The position numbers and the translations under genes were made by a program. Source: Hydrogenophilales bacterium 16-64-46 (GTDB lineage: Bacteria > Pseudomonadota > Gammaproteobacteria > Burkholderiales > Thiobacillaceae). From it: a stretch of 64,000 nt of DNA. The first letter of the stretch is position 1. The number at the start of each line of letters is the position of its first letter. The stretch is from positions 62,001 through 126,000 of the forward strand of contig NCGY01000005.1 in NCBI GenBank assembly GCA_002281775.1, given 5' to 3'. The notes beneath the pieces were generated by a model, which searched no databases, was not told where the DNA came from, and saw nothing but the letters and a program-made list of their open reading frames with translations. Below are positions 34,368 to 43,552 of this stretch, piece by piece.

Positions 34368-35582
34368 TTATTGGCCGGTAAGGTTACAGAACGGCGTGCC
34401 CTGGCCGCTTTCCGTCAACGTCCAGACGTGCTGGGCAATCACCAATTCCTCGTTGGTGGGGATCACCCAGATCCCCGCCGGACTGTCTGCCGCGCTGATA
34501 CGCGGACCGTGGCCGGAATTGGCTGCCGGGTCGAGCCTGAGGCCGAGCCAGGCCAGGTGCCCGCAGATGGCAGCGCGGACAGGGGCGGCATGCTCGCCGA
34601 TGCCGGCAGTGAAAATCAGCGCGTCGATCCCGTTCAGGGCAACCGCATGGCTGGCGATCGCCTGGGCTGTTCGATAAGCAAACAGTTCGAGCGCCTCCCT
34701 GGCAGCAGGCTGGTCGCTGGCCAGAAGAGTCCGTACGTCACCACTGATGCCGGAGTATCCGAGCAGGCCCGAGCGGTGGTGCAGGAGTTCGTCCACCTGC
34801 GCCGGGTTCATGCTTTCCTCACGCAGCAGGTAGAGCAGTACGCCGGGGTCGAGTGCGCCGCACCGGCTGCCCATGGGGAGGCCGTCGAGGGGTGTGAAGC
34901 CCATCGAGGTGTCCACGCTCTGTCGCCGGCTCAGGGCGCACAGGCTGGCACCGTAACCCAGGTGTGCCACCACGACCCGGCCTGCGGCAGCGGCACCGAG
35001 ATAATCTGGCAGCACCCCCGCAATATATTCATACGAGAGACCATGGAAGCCGTAGCGGCGGATGCCACGTGTCGCCATCTCGCGCGGCAGGGCAAAGTGT
35101 CGTGCCCTCGGCGGCAGGCTGTGGTGGAAGGCCGTATCGAAGCAGGCGATCTGCGGCAGGCCGGGCCGCAGCCCGGCAAGTGCGCGGATGGCCCCGACGT
35201 TGTGCGGCTGATGCAGGGGGCTCAGCGGGATCAGGCCTTCCAGGGCCGTGAGGACCTGATCGTCGACCCGGACAGGGTGGCTGTAAGCGGTCCCGCCATG
35301 TACCACGCGATGCCCGGCCGCGCGCAGTACCAGCCCGGGATGACCGGACGACAGCCAGTCGAGCAATAGCGTCAGCGCCTGTTGATGCGTGCCTGGCGCA
35401 ACCGCCAGATCGATCAGGGCGTCAGCGTCGGCGGCATGGAATACCCGGAACACGCCGCGCTGGCCGATGGCCTCGATGCTTCCGCGATAGACCGCTTGCC
35501 GTGCAGGCGGCGCGTCCGCCCGATACACGGCGAACTTGAGGCTGGACGAACCAGCGTTGAGAATCAGGAAGGCGGTGTTCAT
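34368..35582 (-). CDS. ackA: Acetate kinase
   Basis: AckA converts acetyl-phosphate and ADP to acetate and ATP. The ATG at 35582 gives [20 protein letters not shown] and 404 residues. Most family motifs are kept ([52 protein letters not shown]). The second phosphate motif reads HLGYGAS, where the family usually has HLGNGAS, so a generally conserved Asn is Tyr. It is upstream of xfp in a two-gene unit. Confidence 0.93.
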   Translation of the reverse strand: MNTAFLILNAGSSSLKFAVYRADAPPARQAVYRGSIEAIGQRGVFRVFHAADADALIDLAVAPGTHQQALTLLLDWLSSGHPGLVLRAAGHRVVHGGTAYSHPVRVDDQVLTALEGLIPLSPLHQPHNVGAIRALAGLRPGLPQIACFDTAFHHSLPPRARHFALPREMATRGIRRYGFHGLSYEYIAGVLPDYLGAAAAGRVVVAHLGYGASLCALSRRQSVDTSMGFTPLDGLPMGSRCGALDPGVLLYLLREESMNPAQVDELLHHRSGLLGYSGISGDVRTLLASDQPAAREALELFAYRTAQAIASHAVALNGIDALIFTAGIGEHAAPVRAAICGHLAWLGLRLDPAANSGHGPRISAADSPAGIWVIPTNEELVIAQHVWTLTESGQGTPFCNLTGQ

Positions 35583-36066
35583 GGCGGCACGGGGCGAAGG
35601 CAGAAGAATGAAACCAGTTCGTGACGCCACATCTTATGCTGCAATGCAGACGGCCACACCAGGATCGGGTTGCAGCAAGAACAAAGCTGTCACGGCGAGT
35701 TCACAATGCGGCAGCAAAATGACGCTTGATATTGTTCAGTCTGCCGAAGGAGCATTCGTTTGATCGAAATCCGGATCCCTGGCCATGGCGGGCGCAGCAA
35801 TCTGCCTGCTGCGACCCCCTGGCGACTGCAGCGATCGCCGGGGGCCTAGCCGGTCAGCCCCGCCCTCTATTTATTATGGAAGTTCAAGGTGCCCGGGTGA
35901 GGCCTCTTGCCCAGCCTGCGGGACAGCCCTTGCGTTGTCGCCGCCGGTGCCTCGATCCGAACGTCCTGCACATTCCGCATCCCGCTGTACTGCGGCTGCC
36001 CGGGCCCGTGCATTCCCGCGTGCCGATGCGGGTTCATCATGATGCCGGGCGCAGTCCCGGCCGGCC
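35583..36066. other. Divergent intergenic region between ackA and the pyruvate kinase gene
   Basis: These 484 bases separate two divergent genes and presumably hold both promoters. Short open frames on both strands show no recognisable protein character. No clear terminator, tRNA or repeat was seen, and no convincing -10/-35 pair could be fixed by eye. Confidence 0.6.
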
Positions 36067-38028
36067 ATGAAGCAGTCGAGGCGCTCAGGCGCGCAGGTAG
36101 GTGGCAAGGCAACGGAACGCAGCGCAGACGACGTCTCCTCGCACAACGCCGAAATCGAGTCGGTCCTCAAGGCGCTCGCCGACATCCGGGCTGATATGGT
36201 CGCCGATCTGGACCGATCCCGGCCGCGCCTCGCCGACATCCACCCCGATTACCACCGCAGCGCGCGGAACCTGCTGCATTACCTCGCCTTGCGCCGTCAT
36301 GACATGCGGCCACTCCAGCAGCGTCTGGCAGCGCTCGGGCTGTCTTCGCTCGGGCGGGCGGAATCACACGTCCTGGCTACCGTCGATAAGGTTCTGGAGG
36401 TTCTGCACCGCCTGATGAATCCCGTCAGCCGGCCTGCTGCCGGGGAGGCAGCACCTGTCAATTTCGCGCTCGGCGAGCAGTTGCTCGCCGAGCACACGGA
36501 TACCCTGCTGGGGCCGGCAACCGCGGGGCGCAAGGTCAGGATCATGGTGACCATGCCGAGTGAGGCAGCGGATGATCCTCTCCTCGTACACAACCTGCTT
36601 CAGCAGGGCATGGAGTGCATGCGCATCAATTGCGCCCATGACGATGCCGCAGCCTGGTTGAGGATGATCGAACATCTGCGGCAGGCCGAGCGAAAGCTGG
36701 GACGCTCCTGCCGCGTGGCCATGGATCTGGCCGGCCCGAAACTGCGTACCGGGCCGCTGGAGCCCGGCCCGGAGGTGGTCCGGATTCGCCCGGGCCGGGA
36801 TCGCTACGGACGCGTCCTGACCCCCGCACGGGTCTGGCTGACCGCAGAGGCATCGCCCCAGCCACCTCCTGCTCCGGCAAGTGCCAGCCTCCCCGTGCCT
36901 GCGGCCTGGATGCGCGGCCTTCGAAATGGGGCATCTGTGGAATTCACGGATGCCCGGGGAGCGAGGCGGAAATTCACTATCGTCGATGTTACCCGCGAGG
37001 GCTGCTGGGCCGAGATCAACAAGACGGCTTACATCGTTCCCGGCACCCGTCTCCGCCATGCGTGCGGCGCGGGCAAGGCGCACGACCGCGCGTGTCGCGT
37101 GGGGGCCTTGCCGGTGACTGAAAACGTCCTCTTGCTACAAAAAGGCGACCTGCTCATTCTGACCCGCGACCTCAAGCCGGGACGCCCCGCCACGCATGAC
37201 AGCGCCGGGAGAATTCTGACGCCTGCACTTATCGGCTGCACCCTTCCGGAGGTGTTTGACGACGCCCGGGCGGGCGAGTCGATCTGGTTCGATGATGGCA
37301 AGATTGGCGGGATCATCGAGAAGGTGGAAAAGTATCGGGTTCTTGTCCGCATCATCCAGGAACACCTGAAGCCGGTGCAACTGCGCCCGGACAAGGGGAT
37401 CAACCTGCCGGACAGCGCGCTCAGGATCGCGGCCCTGACTGACAAGGACATCGAGGACCTGTCCTTCGTCGCCCGGCATGCCGACATTGTCGAGCTGTCG
37501 TTTGCCAACAGCGCCGACGATGTGGCGATGCTGCAGCAGCAACTGGCGGGTCTGGGCAGTCGCCACCCAGCCATCGTGTTGAAGATTGAAACGCAGCGCA
37601 GTTTCCACAACCTGCCAGACATGCTGCTGACTGCCATGCGCGCGCCCTGCTGCGGGGTGATGATCGCCCGGGGTGACCTGGCTGTCGAATGTGGATTCGA
37701 GCGCCTGGCGGAAGTGCAGGAAGAGATTCTGTGGCTGTGCGAGGCAGCCCATGTCCCCGTCATCTGGGCGACTCAGGTGCTGGAGACGCTCGCCAAGGAA
37801 GGCCGCCCGTCGCGCGCCGAGATATCGGACGCCGCGATGGGACTCCGCGCCGAGTGTGTCATGCTGAACAAGGGCCCCTATGTGCTCAGCGCCATGCAGG
37901 TTCTGGACGATATCCTGCGACGGATGCAGGCGCACCAGTCCAAAAAGCAATCCATGCTTCGGGAGTTGCACCTCGCCCACCTGCTCCCGATTGAGCCAGA
38001 AGCGGGTGTCGAATCCGGCGACGACTGA
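36067..38028 (+). CDS. Atypical, oversized pyruvate kinase
   Basis: A 653-residue protein, about 180 longer than standard pyruvate kinase. Family landmarks appear in order: MRINCAHD (standard RxNxSH with Ser to Ala), MDLAGPKLRTG, KIETQRSF, MIARGDLAVE, IWATQVLETLAKEGRPSRAE. The first 150 residues are a charged helical extension with no known fold, and the B domain (about 235-345) is enlarged. The start is uncertain, since the first 25 residues are poorly protein-like. Divergent from ackA-xfp; likely a variant enzyme tied to phosphoketolase flux. Confidence 0.8.
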   Translation: MKQSRRSGAQVGGKATERSADDVSSHNAEIESVLKALADIRADMVADLDRSRPRLADIHPDYHRSARNLLHYLALRRHDMRPLQQRLAALGLSSLGRAESHVLATVDKVLEVLHRLMNPVSRPAAGEAAPVNFALGEQLLAEHTDTLLGPATAGRKVRIMVTMPSEAADDPLLVHNLLQQGMECMRINCAHDDAAAWLRMIEHLRQAERKLGRSCRVAMDLAGPKLRTGPLEPGPEVVRIRPGRDRYGRVLTPARVWLTAEASPQPPPAPASASLPVPAAWMRGLRNGASVEFTDARGARRKFTIVDVTREGCWAEINKTAYIVPGTRLRHACGAGKAHDRACRVGALPVTENVLLLQKGDLLILTRDLKPGRPATHDSAGRILTPALIGCTLPEVFDDARAGESIWFDDGKIGGIIEKVEKYRVLVRIIQEHLKPVQLRPDKGINLPDSALRIAALTDKDIEDLSFVARHADIVELSFANSADDVAMLQQQLAGLGSRHPAIVLKIETQRSFHNLPDMLLTAMRAPCCGVMIARGDLAVECGFERLAEVQEEILWLCEAAHVPVIWATQVLETLAKEGRPSRAEISDAAMGLRAECVMLNKGPYVLSAMQVLDDILRRMQAHQSKKQSMLRELHLAHLLPIEPEAGVESGDD

Positions 38029-38278
38029 ATGCGATCGGCGTAGCCGGGACTTGAGGCAGCTGCTTTGCCCGCCATACAGGTGACGGGTTGGCGAGCTTGG
38101 CTAGATAAAGCTAGACTCGTACTCCCGGGTAAAAACTTGAGGTGGTCCGCCATGCAGGTCAACATGGCCTATTGGTGGAAGGGCGCAGATGTCCGTCTGG
38201 CCAAGGCTATCCATCGCCTCAGCGAAAACATCCGAACCGTTGTCAGCGGTCGGGTGGCCTGTCTTGAATTGGATTGAG

Positions 38279-39448
38279 ATGAACAACGAATACGACCTCG
38301 ACACGCTGGCGGTGCGCGCCGGCACGGTGCGCAGCCAGTTCAACGAGCACTCGGAGGCAATATTCCTCACCTCCAGCTTTGTGTTCGGTAGCGCGGCGGA
38401 GGCGGCGGCGCGCTTCAAGGGCGAAGAGCCCGGGCCGATCTACGCGCGCTTCACCAATCCCACCGTGAACATGATGGAAGCCCGGCTGGCGGCGCTGGAA
38501 GGTGCGGAGCGCTGCGTGGCGTTTGCTTCCGGCATGGCGGCGATCCTGGCGACGGTGATGGGGCTGATGAAGGCGGGCGAGCACATCGTCGCGTCACGTT
38601 CGATCTTCGGTTCCACCGTGCAGCTGTTTTCCAACATCCTCGGCCGCTTCGGTATCGAGACGACCTATGTGTCGCCGACCGATCCGGCGGAATGGCGCGC
38701 GGCTGTGAAGCCCAACACCAAGCTGTTTTTTGTTGAATCGCCGTCCAATCCGTTGACCGAGGTGAGCGACATCCGTGCGCTCGCCGAGATCGCCCATGAA
38801 TCGGGCGCGTGGCTCGCGGTGGACAACTGCTTCTGTTCGCCCGCCCTGCAGAAGCCGCTCACGTTGGGGGCCGACATCGTGATTCATTCCGCGACCAAGT
38901 ATCTCGACGGCCAGGGACGGGTGCTGGGCGGTGCGGTGCTGGGCAGCCAGGCGCTGATGGAGGGTGTGTACACCTTCCTGCGCACTGCCGGCCCGACGCT
39001 GTCGGCGTTCAACGCCTGGGTCATCCTGAAGGGCATGGAAACGCTGGCGATCCGCATGGAAGCGCATTCCCGCAATGCGCTGGCGCTGGCGCAGTGGCTG
39101 GAGGCACAGCCGCAGGTGGCGCGCGTGCTGTATCCGGGCCTGTCTTCCCACCCGCAGCATGCGCTGGCGATGCGCCAGCAATCTACCGGCGGCGGCATCG
39201 TGGCGTTCGATCTCGTCGGCGGCAAGGACGCTGCCTGGAAACTGATCGACGCCACCCGGATGCTGTCGATCACCGCGAACCTCGGCGACACCAAGACCAC
39301 GATCACCCACCCGGCCACCACCACGCACAGCCGCATGACGCCTGAGCAGCGGGCCGCAGCCGGCATCGGCGACGGGCTGGTGCGAATTGCCGTGGGGCTG
39401 GAATCGGTGGCGGATATTCAGGCGGACCTGGCGCGGGGGCTGACCTGA
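38279..39448 (+). CDS. metZ: O-succinylhomoserine sulfhydrylase
   Basis: MetZ makes homocysteine directly from O-succinylhomoserine and sulfide. The 389-residue PLP enzyme of the Cys/Met metabolism family has YARFTNPTVNMMEARLAALE, the catalytic lysine in IHSATKYLDGQGRVLGG, and TLSAFNAWVILKGMETL. The ATG at 38279 is chosen by family length. In related genomes metZ directly follows purF; here the phosphoketolase and pyruvate kinase genes lie between. Confidence 0.93.
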   Translation: MNNEYDLDTLAVRAGTVRSQFNEHSEAIFLTSSFVFGSAAEAAARFKGEEPGPIYARFTNPTVNMMEARLAALEGAERCVAFASGMAAILATVMGLMKAGEHIVASRSIFGSTVQLFSNILGRFGIETTYVSPTDPAEWRAAVKPNTKLFFVESPSNPLTEVSDIRALAEIAHESGAWLAVDNCFCSPALQKPLTLGADIVIHSATKYLDGQGRVLGGAVLGSQALMEGVYTFLRTAGPTLSAFNAWVILKGMETLAIRMEAHSRNALALAQWLEAQPQVARVLYPGLSSHPQHALAMRQQSTGGGIVAFDLVGGKDAAWKLIDATRMLSITANLGDTKTTITHPATTTHSRMTPEQRAAAGIGDGLVRIAVGLESVADIQADLARGLT

Positions 39449-40110
39449 TGAGAACCTGGATGGCCTGGGGGTTGGGACTCGCGTTGTGGGCGGGGGCGGC
39501 ACAGGCGGCCGATATGACCGTGTTGCGCTACGTCGAGCAGGACCCGGGTGACCCGCCGTATGTGACGCGGCTGCTTGTGACGCCGGACTTCATGCGCATG
39601 GACAGCGGGGAGAACGAAGGCGATTTCGTGTTGCTCGATCGCCGCAGGAAGAAGGTTTACAACGTGATGCTCGGCAGCGGCATGGCGATGGCTTTTGTAC
39701 CCGGAAAGCTGCCTGTGCGGCCGGCTAGCTGGCGCGCCCGGCTGGAAACCCGACCCGGCGCAGCGGGCACCCTGAACTATCGCCTGCTGGTGAACCAGTC
39801 TGTATGCAGCGAAGGCAAGCTGGCCCCGCGTGCCGCACCGGATGCGGCACGTGCGCTGGGCGAATTGAAATCCGTGCTGGCGGTGACGCAATACCGCGTA
39901 TGGCAGGCGTCGCCGCGCGAGATGCAGACAGACTGCGATCTGGCCAATCAGGTCTGGGAGTTCGGCCGCGTGCTCAAGGCCGGGCTGCCGCTGGATGAGC
40001 TCGAAGCCAGCGGGCGGGTGCGCCAGTTCGAGAGCGAGAGCCGGATGCCGCTGGCCCCGGCGCTGTTCAGGCTGCCCGAAGGCCTGCCGGTACTCGACGC
40101 GGATTCATAA
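39448..40110 (+). CDS. Exported protein of unknown function
   Basis: A 220-residue protein with a signal peptide (MRTWMAWGLGLALWAGAAQA, cleavage after residue 20) and a mature, mostly beta-strand-like sequence (ADMTVLRYVEQDPGDPPYVT, FVLLDRRRKKVYNVM). Two cysteines (about 126 and 171) could form a disulfide. Its ATG overlaps the metZ stop by one base (TGATG), and its end overlaps lpxH on the other strand by six bases. No function is recognised. Confidence 0.7.
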   Translation: MRTWMAWGLGLALWAGAAQAADMTVLRYVEQDPGDPPYVTRLLVTPDFMRMDSGENEGDFVLLDRRRKKVYNVMLGSGMAMAFVPGKLPVRPASWRARLETRPGAAGTLNYRLLVNQSVCSEGKLAPRAAPDAARALGELKSVLAVTQYRVWQASPREMQTDCDLANQVWEFGRVLKAGLPLDELEASGRVRQFESESRMPLAPALFRLPEGLPVLDADS

Positions 40111-40854
40111 GTCTGCGAGTTCGAGGCGGCAGCCCCGGCTGTCGCAGACCACATAGCCCCAGCGGCTGTACCAGTCGGGCAGCACCCAGCGTTCGCACGC
40201 GATTGATCCGACGTGATGCGTGTGCCGCGCCGGGCGGTGTGTGTGGCCGTGGATCAGCCGGCACACGCCATGCGCTGCCAGTGCGCGTTCAACTTCCGCC
40301 GGATTCACATCCATGATCTCGGCCGATTTGCCAGCCTTGGCCGATTCGCTGCCGGCGCGAGCCTGGCGCGCGAGCCGCTTGCGCAACGCAAAGGGCAGGC
40401 GACGGAGCAGGGCGAGGACCAGCGGCCGCCGCACGCGCCGGCGGAAATTCTGGTAGGGGATGTCGTCGCTGCACAGCGTGTCGCCGTGCATCAGCAGCGT
40501 GGGCGTGCCGTAGAGATCGACCACGCTGGGGTCGTCGATCAGGCTCATGCCGGCCTGCCGGGCGTAGGCTTGCGCCAGCATGAAATCGCGATTGCCGTGC
40601 AGGAAGACCACCGCTGTGCCGGCGGCCGACAGTGCCTTGAGCCGGCTTGCGGTGTCGTGCGCAACCGCTTCGTCGTGGTCGTCGCCGATCCAGGCCTCGA
40701 ACAGGTCGCCCAGGATGTAGAGCGCGTCGGCCCCGGCAACCTCGTCTTCGAGAAAGCGAAAAAAACGCCCGGTCGCAGCCGGGCGTTCGTCGCTGAGGTG
40801 GAGGTCGGCAACGAAATAGGTGCGGCCTGTACCCTGCTTCGATACCGGGTTCAC
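40105..40854 (-). CDS. lpxH: UDP-2,3-diacylglucosamine diphosphatase
   Basis: LpxH hydrolyses UDP-2,3-diacylglucosamine to lipid X in lipid A synthesis. The metallophosphoesterase ligands are seen: FVADLHLSDERP, YILGDLFEAWIGDD, FLHGNRDFML, MHGDTLCSDD and IHGHTHRPARH. The GTG at 40854 is the first plausible start, just after the ppiB stop, giving 249 residues. Confidence 0.93.
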   Translation of the reverse strand: MNPVSKQGTGRTYFVADLHLSDERPAATGRFFRFLEDEVAGADALYILGDLFEAWIGDDHDEAVAHDTASRLKALSAAGTAVVFLHGNRDFMLAQAYARQAGMSLIDDPSVVDLYGTPTLLMHGDTLCSDDIPYQNFRRRVRRPLVLALLRRLPFALRKRLARQARAGSESAKAGKSAEIMDVNPAEVERALAAHGVCRLIHGHTHRPARHTHHVGSIACERWVLPDWYSRWGYVVCDSRGCRLELADL

Positions 40855-40862
40855 CAGACTGT

Positions 40863-41354
40863 TCAGATGATTTCTGCCTTCTCGATGACGACGTCTTCCA
40901 TCGGCACATCCTGATGGCCGGCGCGGTTGCCGGTCTTGACCTTCTTGATCTTGTCGACCACGTCGGTGCCTTCGCTGACCTTGCCGAATACGCAATAGCC
41001 CCAGCCTTGCGGCGTGGCCGAGGTGAAGTCGAGGAAGCCGTTGTTCTTCACGTTGATGAAGAACTGGGCGGTGGCCGAATGCGGGTTGGGCGTGCGCGCC
41101 ATGGCGATGGTGTAGGCCTCGTTCTTCAGGCCGTTTGCCGCTTCGTTCTCGATGGTGTCGCGGGTGGGCTTTTGCGTCATCCCGGGTTCGAAGCCGCCGC
41201 CCTGGATCATGAAGCCGTCGATCACGCGATGAAAGATGGTGCCGTCAAAGAAGCCGTCGCGCACGTACTGCAGAAAGTTTTCCACCGTTTTCGGGGCTTT
41301 TTCGGCGTCGAGTTCGAGGGTGATGACGCCGTGATTGGTGGTGAGCTTGACCAT
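40863..41354 (-). CDS. ppiB: Peptidyl-prolyl cis-trans isomerase B (cyclophilin)
   Basis: A 163-residue cytoplasmic cyclophilin with no signal peptide: [20 protein letters not shown], the active-site [22 protein letters not shown] and [10 protein letters not shown]. It lies 8 bases upstream of the lpxH GTG and 8 bases downstream of the L,D-transpeptidase stop, so the three are likely cotranscribed. Confidence 0.95.
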   Translation of the reverse strand: MVKLTTNHGVITLELDAEKAPKTVENFLQYVRDGFFDGTIFHRVIDGFMIQGGGFEPGMTQKPTRDTIENEAANGLKNEAYTIAMARTPNPHSATAQFFINVKNNGFLDFTSATPQGWGYCVFGKVSEGTDVVDKIKKVKTGNRAGHQDVPMEDVVIEKAEII

Positions 41355-41362
41355 GCTTGTCC

Positions 41363-42514
41363 TTAGAGTGAGGTTTCGTGAACGATTTTCCAGCGGCCGT
41401 TTTCGCGGCTCCAGAACTGGCGCTTGACGGTGCGGTCGCTGAGGTTGTTGCTCTGGTAGTTCTGCTCGAAGCTCACCAGGGCGAAATCGGGGCGCTCAGG
41501 ATAAAGCATGAGGCCGATGCGATCCAGACCGACCTTGATCCAGGTCTTGCCGGCGTTGACCTTGCGCTTGCTAGCGGCGAAGGCGGCAAAATCCTGCCTG
41601 CCGCTGCGGAAGCTGGGGCTGTAGTGGGCCAGCAGCCGGCCGGCATCGCGGCTTTCCCAGTCTGTACGCCAGACATCGAGCGCGGTAGCGAGTTCAGCGC
41701 GGCGGCTGTCGAGCGCCTCGTAGGCCACCCAGTCGATCGAGTCGGCAATCACCACCGGCGTTTTGCCGGCCTGCATGTAGCGACCGAGCCGCATGAGGTC
41801 GTCGTTGGCCAGCACGACACAGCCTTCACTGGCACGTGGCACGCGGCTGTAGGTGTCGCTGGGACTGCCGTGGATCCAGATGCCGTGGCCGGTGCGGCCC
41901 TGTCGCTGATCCCATTCGTTGGGGTAGGTGAGCGTCCAGGCACCGCTGCCGTAAAAATCGCTCAGTTCGCGCGGCGATTTGTAGCCATTGACGGTGTAGA
42001 TGCCGACCGGGGTCCGGTTATCGCCTTCCTTCTGTTTGCCGATGCCGGCCTTGCCGATGGTGACGTAGAAGTCGGCAACCCGTACCGGCAGGCCGGCCCG
42101 GTTTTCGTAGACATACAGGCGCGAGCGGCTGGCGTCGACCACCAGCGCATGACGGATGTCGTCCGGCAGGTCGAGGAGATACGCAGGCAGCTTCTCGCTG
42201 GGCAGGGTTTCGGTCAACGCCCTTACACGCTGGCGGGCTTCCTCGCGCAGCTGGTCGAGTTCGCCGCTAGCCCGTCCGGCATCGCCCAGCGTGCGGAGCG
42301 GCTGGGCACGGGCGAGCAGCAGGTCGCCCTTGATCAGCTGGGCGAGGCGGAAATTGGGGTGGGTTCGGATCAGCCGGTCGACGGTATCGAGGGCTTCCGG
42401 CAGCCGGCTCTGGGAAATAGCGAGCAGGCTCGCGGCCAGCTGGCGATCAGCGTCCGCCATGGCGGCAGGGGCGCTCGTCAGCAGCAGAAGGGCGGCAAGC
42501 CAGGCTCGGGTCAT
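41363..42514 (-). CDS. L,D-transpeptidase (YkuD) with C-terminal Cds6-like domain
   Basis: A 383-residue periplasmic protein. Signal peptide about 1-20; a short helical, TPR-like region (about 25-95); the YkuD catalytic domain (about 122-258) with [20 protein letters not shown] and the nucleophile in SEGCVVL; and a C-terminal NTF2-like/Cds6-type domain (about 275-383). Such enzymes form 3-3 crosslinks or attach proteins to peptidoglycan. The C-terminal domain is shared with the upstream neighbour. Confidence 0.9.
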   Translation of the reverse strand: MTRAWLAALLLLTSAPAAMADADRQLAASLLAISQSRLPEALDTVDRLIRTHPNFRLAQLIKGDLLLARAQPLRTLGDAGRASGELDQLREEARQRVRALTETLPSEKLPAYLLDLPDDIRHALVVDASRSRLYVYENRAGLPVRVADFYVTIGKAGIGKQKEGDNRTPVGIYTVNGYKSPRELSDFYGSGAWTLTYPNEWDQRQGRTGHGIWIHGSPSDTYSRVPRASEGCVVLANDDLMRLGRYMQAGKTPVVIADSIDWVAYEALDSRRAELATALDVWRTDWESRDAGRLLAHYSPSFRSGRQDFAAFAASKRKVNAGKTWIKVGLDRIGLMLYPERPDFALVSFEQNYQSNNLSDRTVKRQFWSRENGRWKIVHETSL

Positions 42515-42520
42515 GCGGGA

Positions 42521-43444
42521 TCAGTGGGGGATTTCGTCGACGATGCGCCACTGACCGTCAATCTGGGCGAATTTCAGCGTCTTGGTCACGGTAGAACTGA
42601 GGAGATTCGACCGATAGGCCTGGCGAAACGTCGCCGTCGCGGTGGTGCCCTGTTGCTCGACGTTCAGGTTGAGGATGTCGACGCTGATGGACTTGGGCGC
42701 TTCGATGCGGGCGCGGCGCAGCGCTTCCCAGTCAGCGCGTGCCATGTCAGACGGGCTGAAATCGGGGGCGTAGGCCGCGAGGTAGGCGTCGACATCACGG
42801 CGTGCCCAGGCTTCGGCCCAGGCGTTGACGGCAGATTCGATACTGCCGGCCGGTTTGGCGGCGACAGGTTTGCTCACCGGTGGTTGCGGGGCTGGCTTGG
42901 CAGCGGCTACGGCCGGTTTGACGGCAGGCTTGCGTGACAGGCCGCCGGTAATGTCCTGGATGAGCGCCAGCTTGGTCTGCGCGGCGGTATTCTTGCTGTC
43001 GAGTGCGAGCGCCTTGTCGTACGCGATCGAGGCCATCTTGGCGTAGATGTCGCCGAGGTTCTCGTGCGCCGTTGCGTAGCTGGGGTGGGTGCGGATGGCC
43101 TGTTCGAGTGCGTTCTTTGCCGCCTCGTACTTGCTCTGCGAGGCGTAGAGCACGGCCAGATTGTTGTAGGGTTCGGGCAGCTCGGGGTAATCCTCGGTAA
43201 GGCCGGTGAACAGGGCGATGGCGTCGTTGGTCTTGCCCAGATCGGCAAGGATCAGGCCCTTGAGGAAGCGCACCTGCGCGTCCTTGGGGTTCTTGGCGAG
43301 AAAGGTGTTGGCGCGGGCGAGCGCGCCGGCGAGGTCGCCCTTGCGGAACTGGAGGTTGATGTCCTGGACTTCGTTCGATTGTGCCGACGCGGCAGAAACG
43401 GCCAGGCAGAGCGCTACGGCAGCAAAAAAGCGGGGCAAGGCCAT
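42521..43444 (-). CDS. Periplasmic TPR protein with C-terminal Cds6-like domain
   Basis: A 307-residue exported protein: signal peptide (MALPRFFAAVALCLAVSAASA), three or more TPR units (about 25-145, PYNNLAVLYASQSKYEAAKN, ATAHENLGDIYAKMAS), an Ala/Pro/Lys linker, and a C-terminal domain (about 200-307) ending WRIVDEIPH. That domain parallels the end of the adjacent L,D-transpeptidase (WKIVHETSL). Six bases separate the two genes. A TPR adaptor for the transpeptidase is the simplest inference. Confidence 0.8.
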   Translation of the reverse strand: MALPRFFAAVALCLAVSAASAQSNEVQDINLQFRKGDLAGALARANTFLAKNPKDAQVRFLKGLILADLGKTNDAIALFTGLTEDYPELPEPYNNLAVLYASQSKYEAAKNALEQAIRTHPSYATAHENLGDIYAKMASIAYDKALALDSKNTAAQTKLALIQDITGGLSRKPAVKPAVAAAKPAPQPPVSKPVAAKPAGSIESAVNAWAEAWARRDVDAYLAAYAPDFSPSDMARADWEALRRARIEAPKSISVDILNLNVEQQGTTATATFRQAYRSNLLSSTVTKTLKFAQIDGQWRIVDEIPH

Positions 43445-43552
43445 GTGATATGCTCGGTTCATCTGGAAAGCAGGCATTTTAAGGGAATATCGACCGGCCT
43501 GTGACGGCCGGTGTGCCGCCAGATTTTCATTCCGTCGATACGCGCCGTTTTC

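Noticed and set aside
33223..34677. 484-codon plus frame opposite phosphoketolase
   Set aside because: Antisense shadow; the minus-strand phosphoketolase is unambiguous.
35726..36070. Short frames between ackA and the pyruvate kinase gene
   Set aside because: Pro/Arg/His-rich sequences without hydrophobic or motif structure; likely chance frames in a regulatory region.
38065..38277. 70-codon frame just before metZ
   Set aside because: It ends next to the metZ start and could be a leader, but has no family features and no clear start signal.
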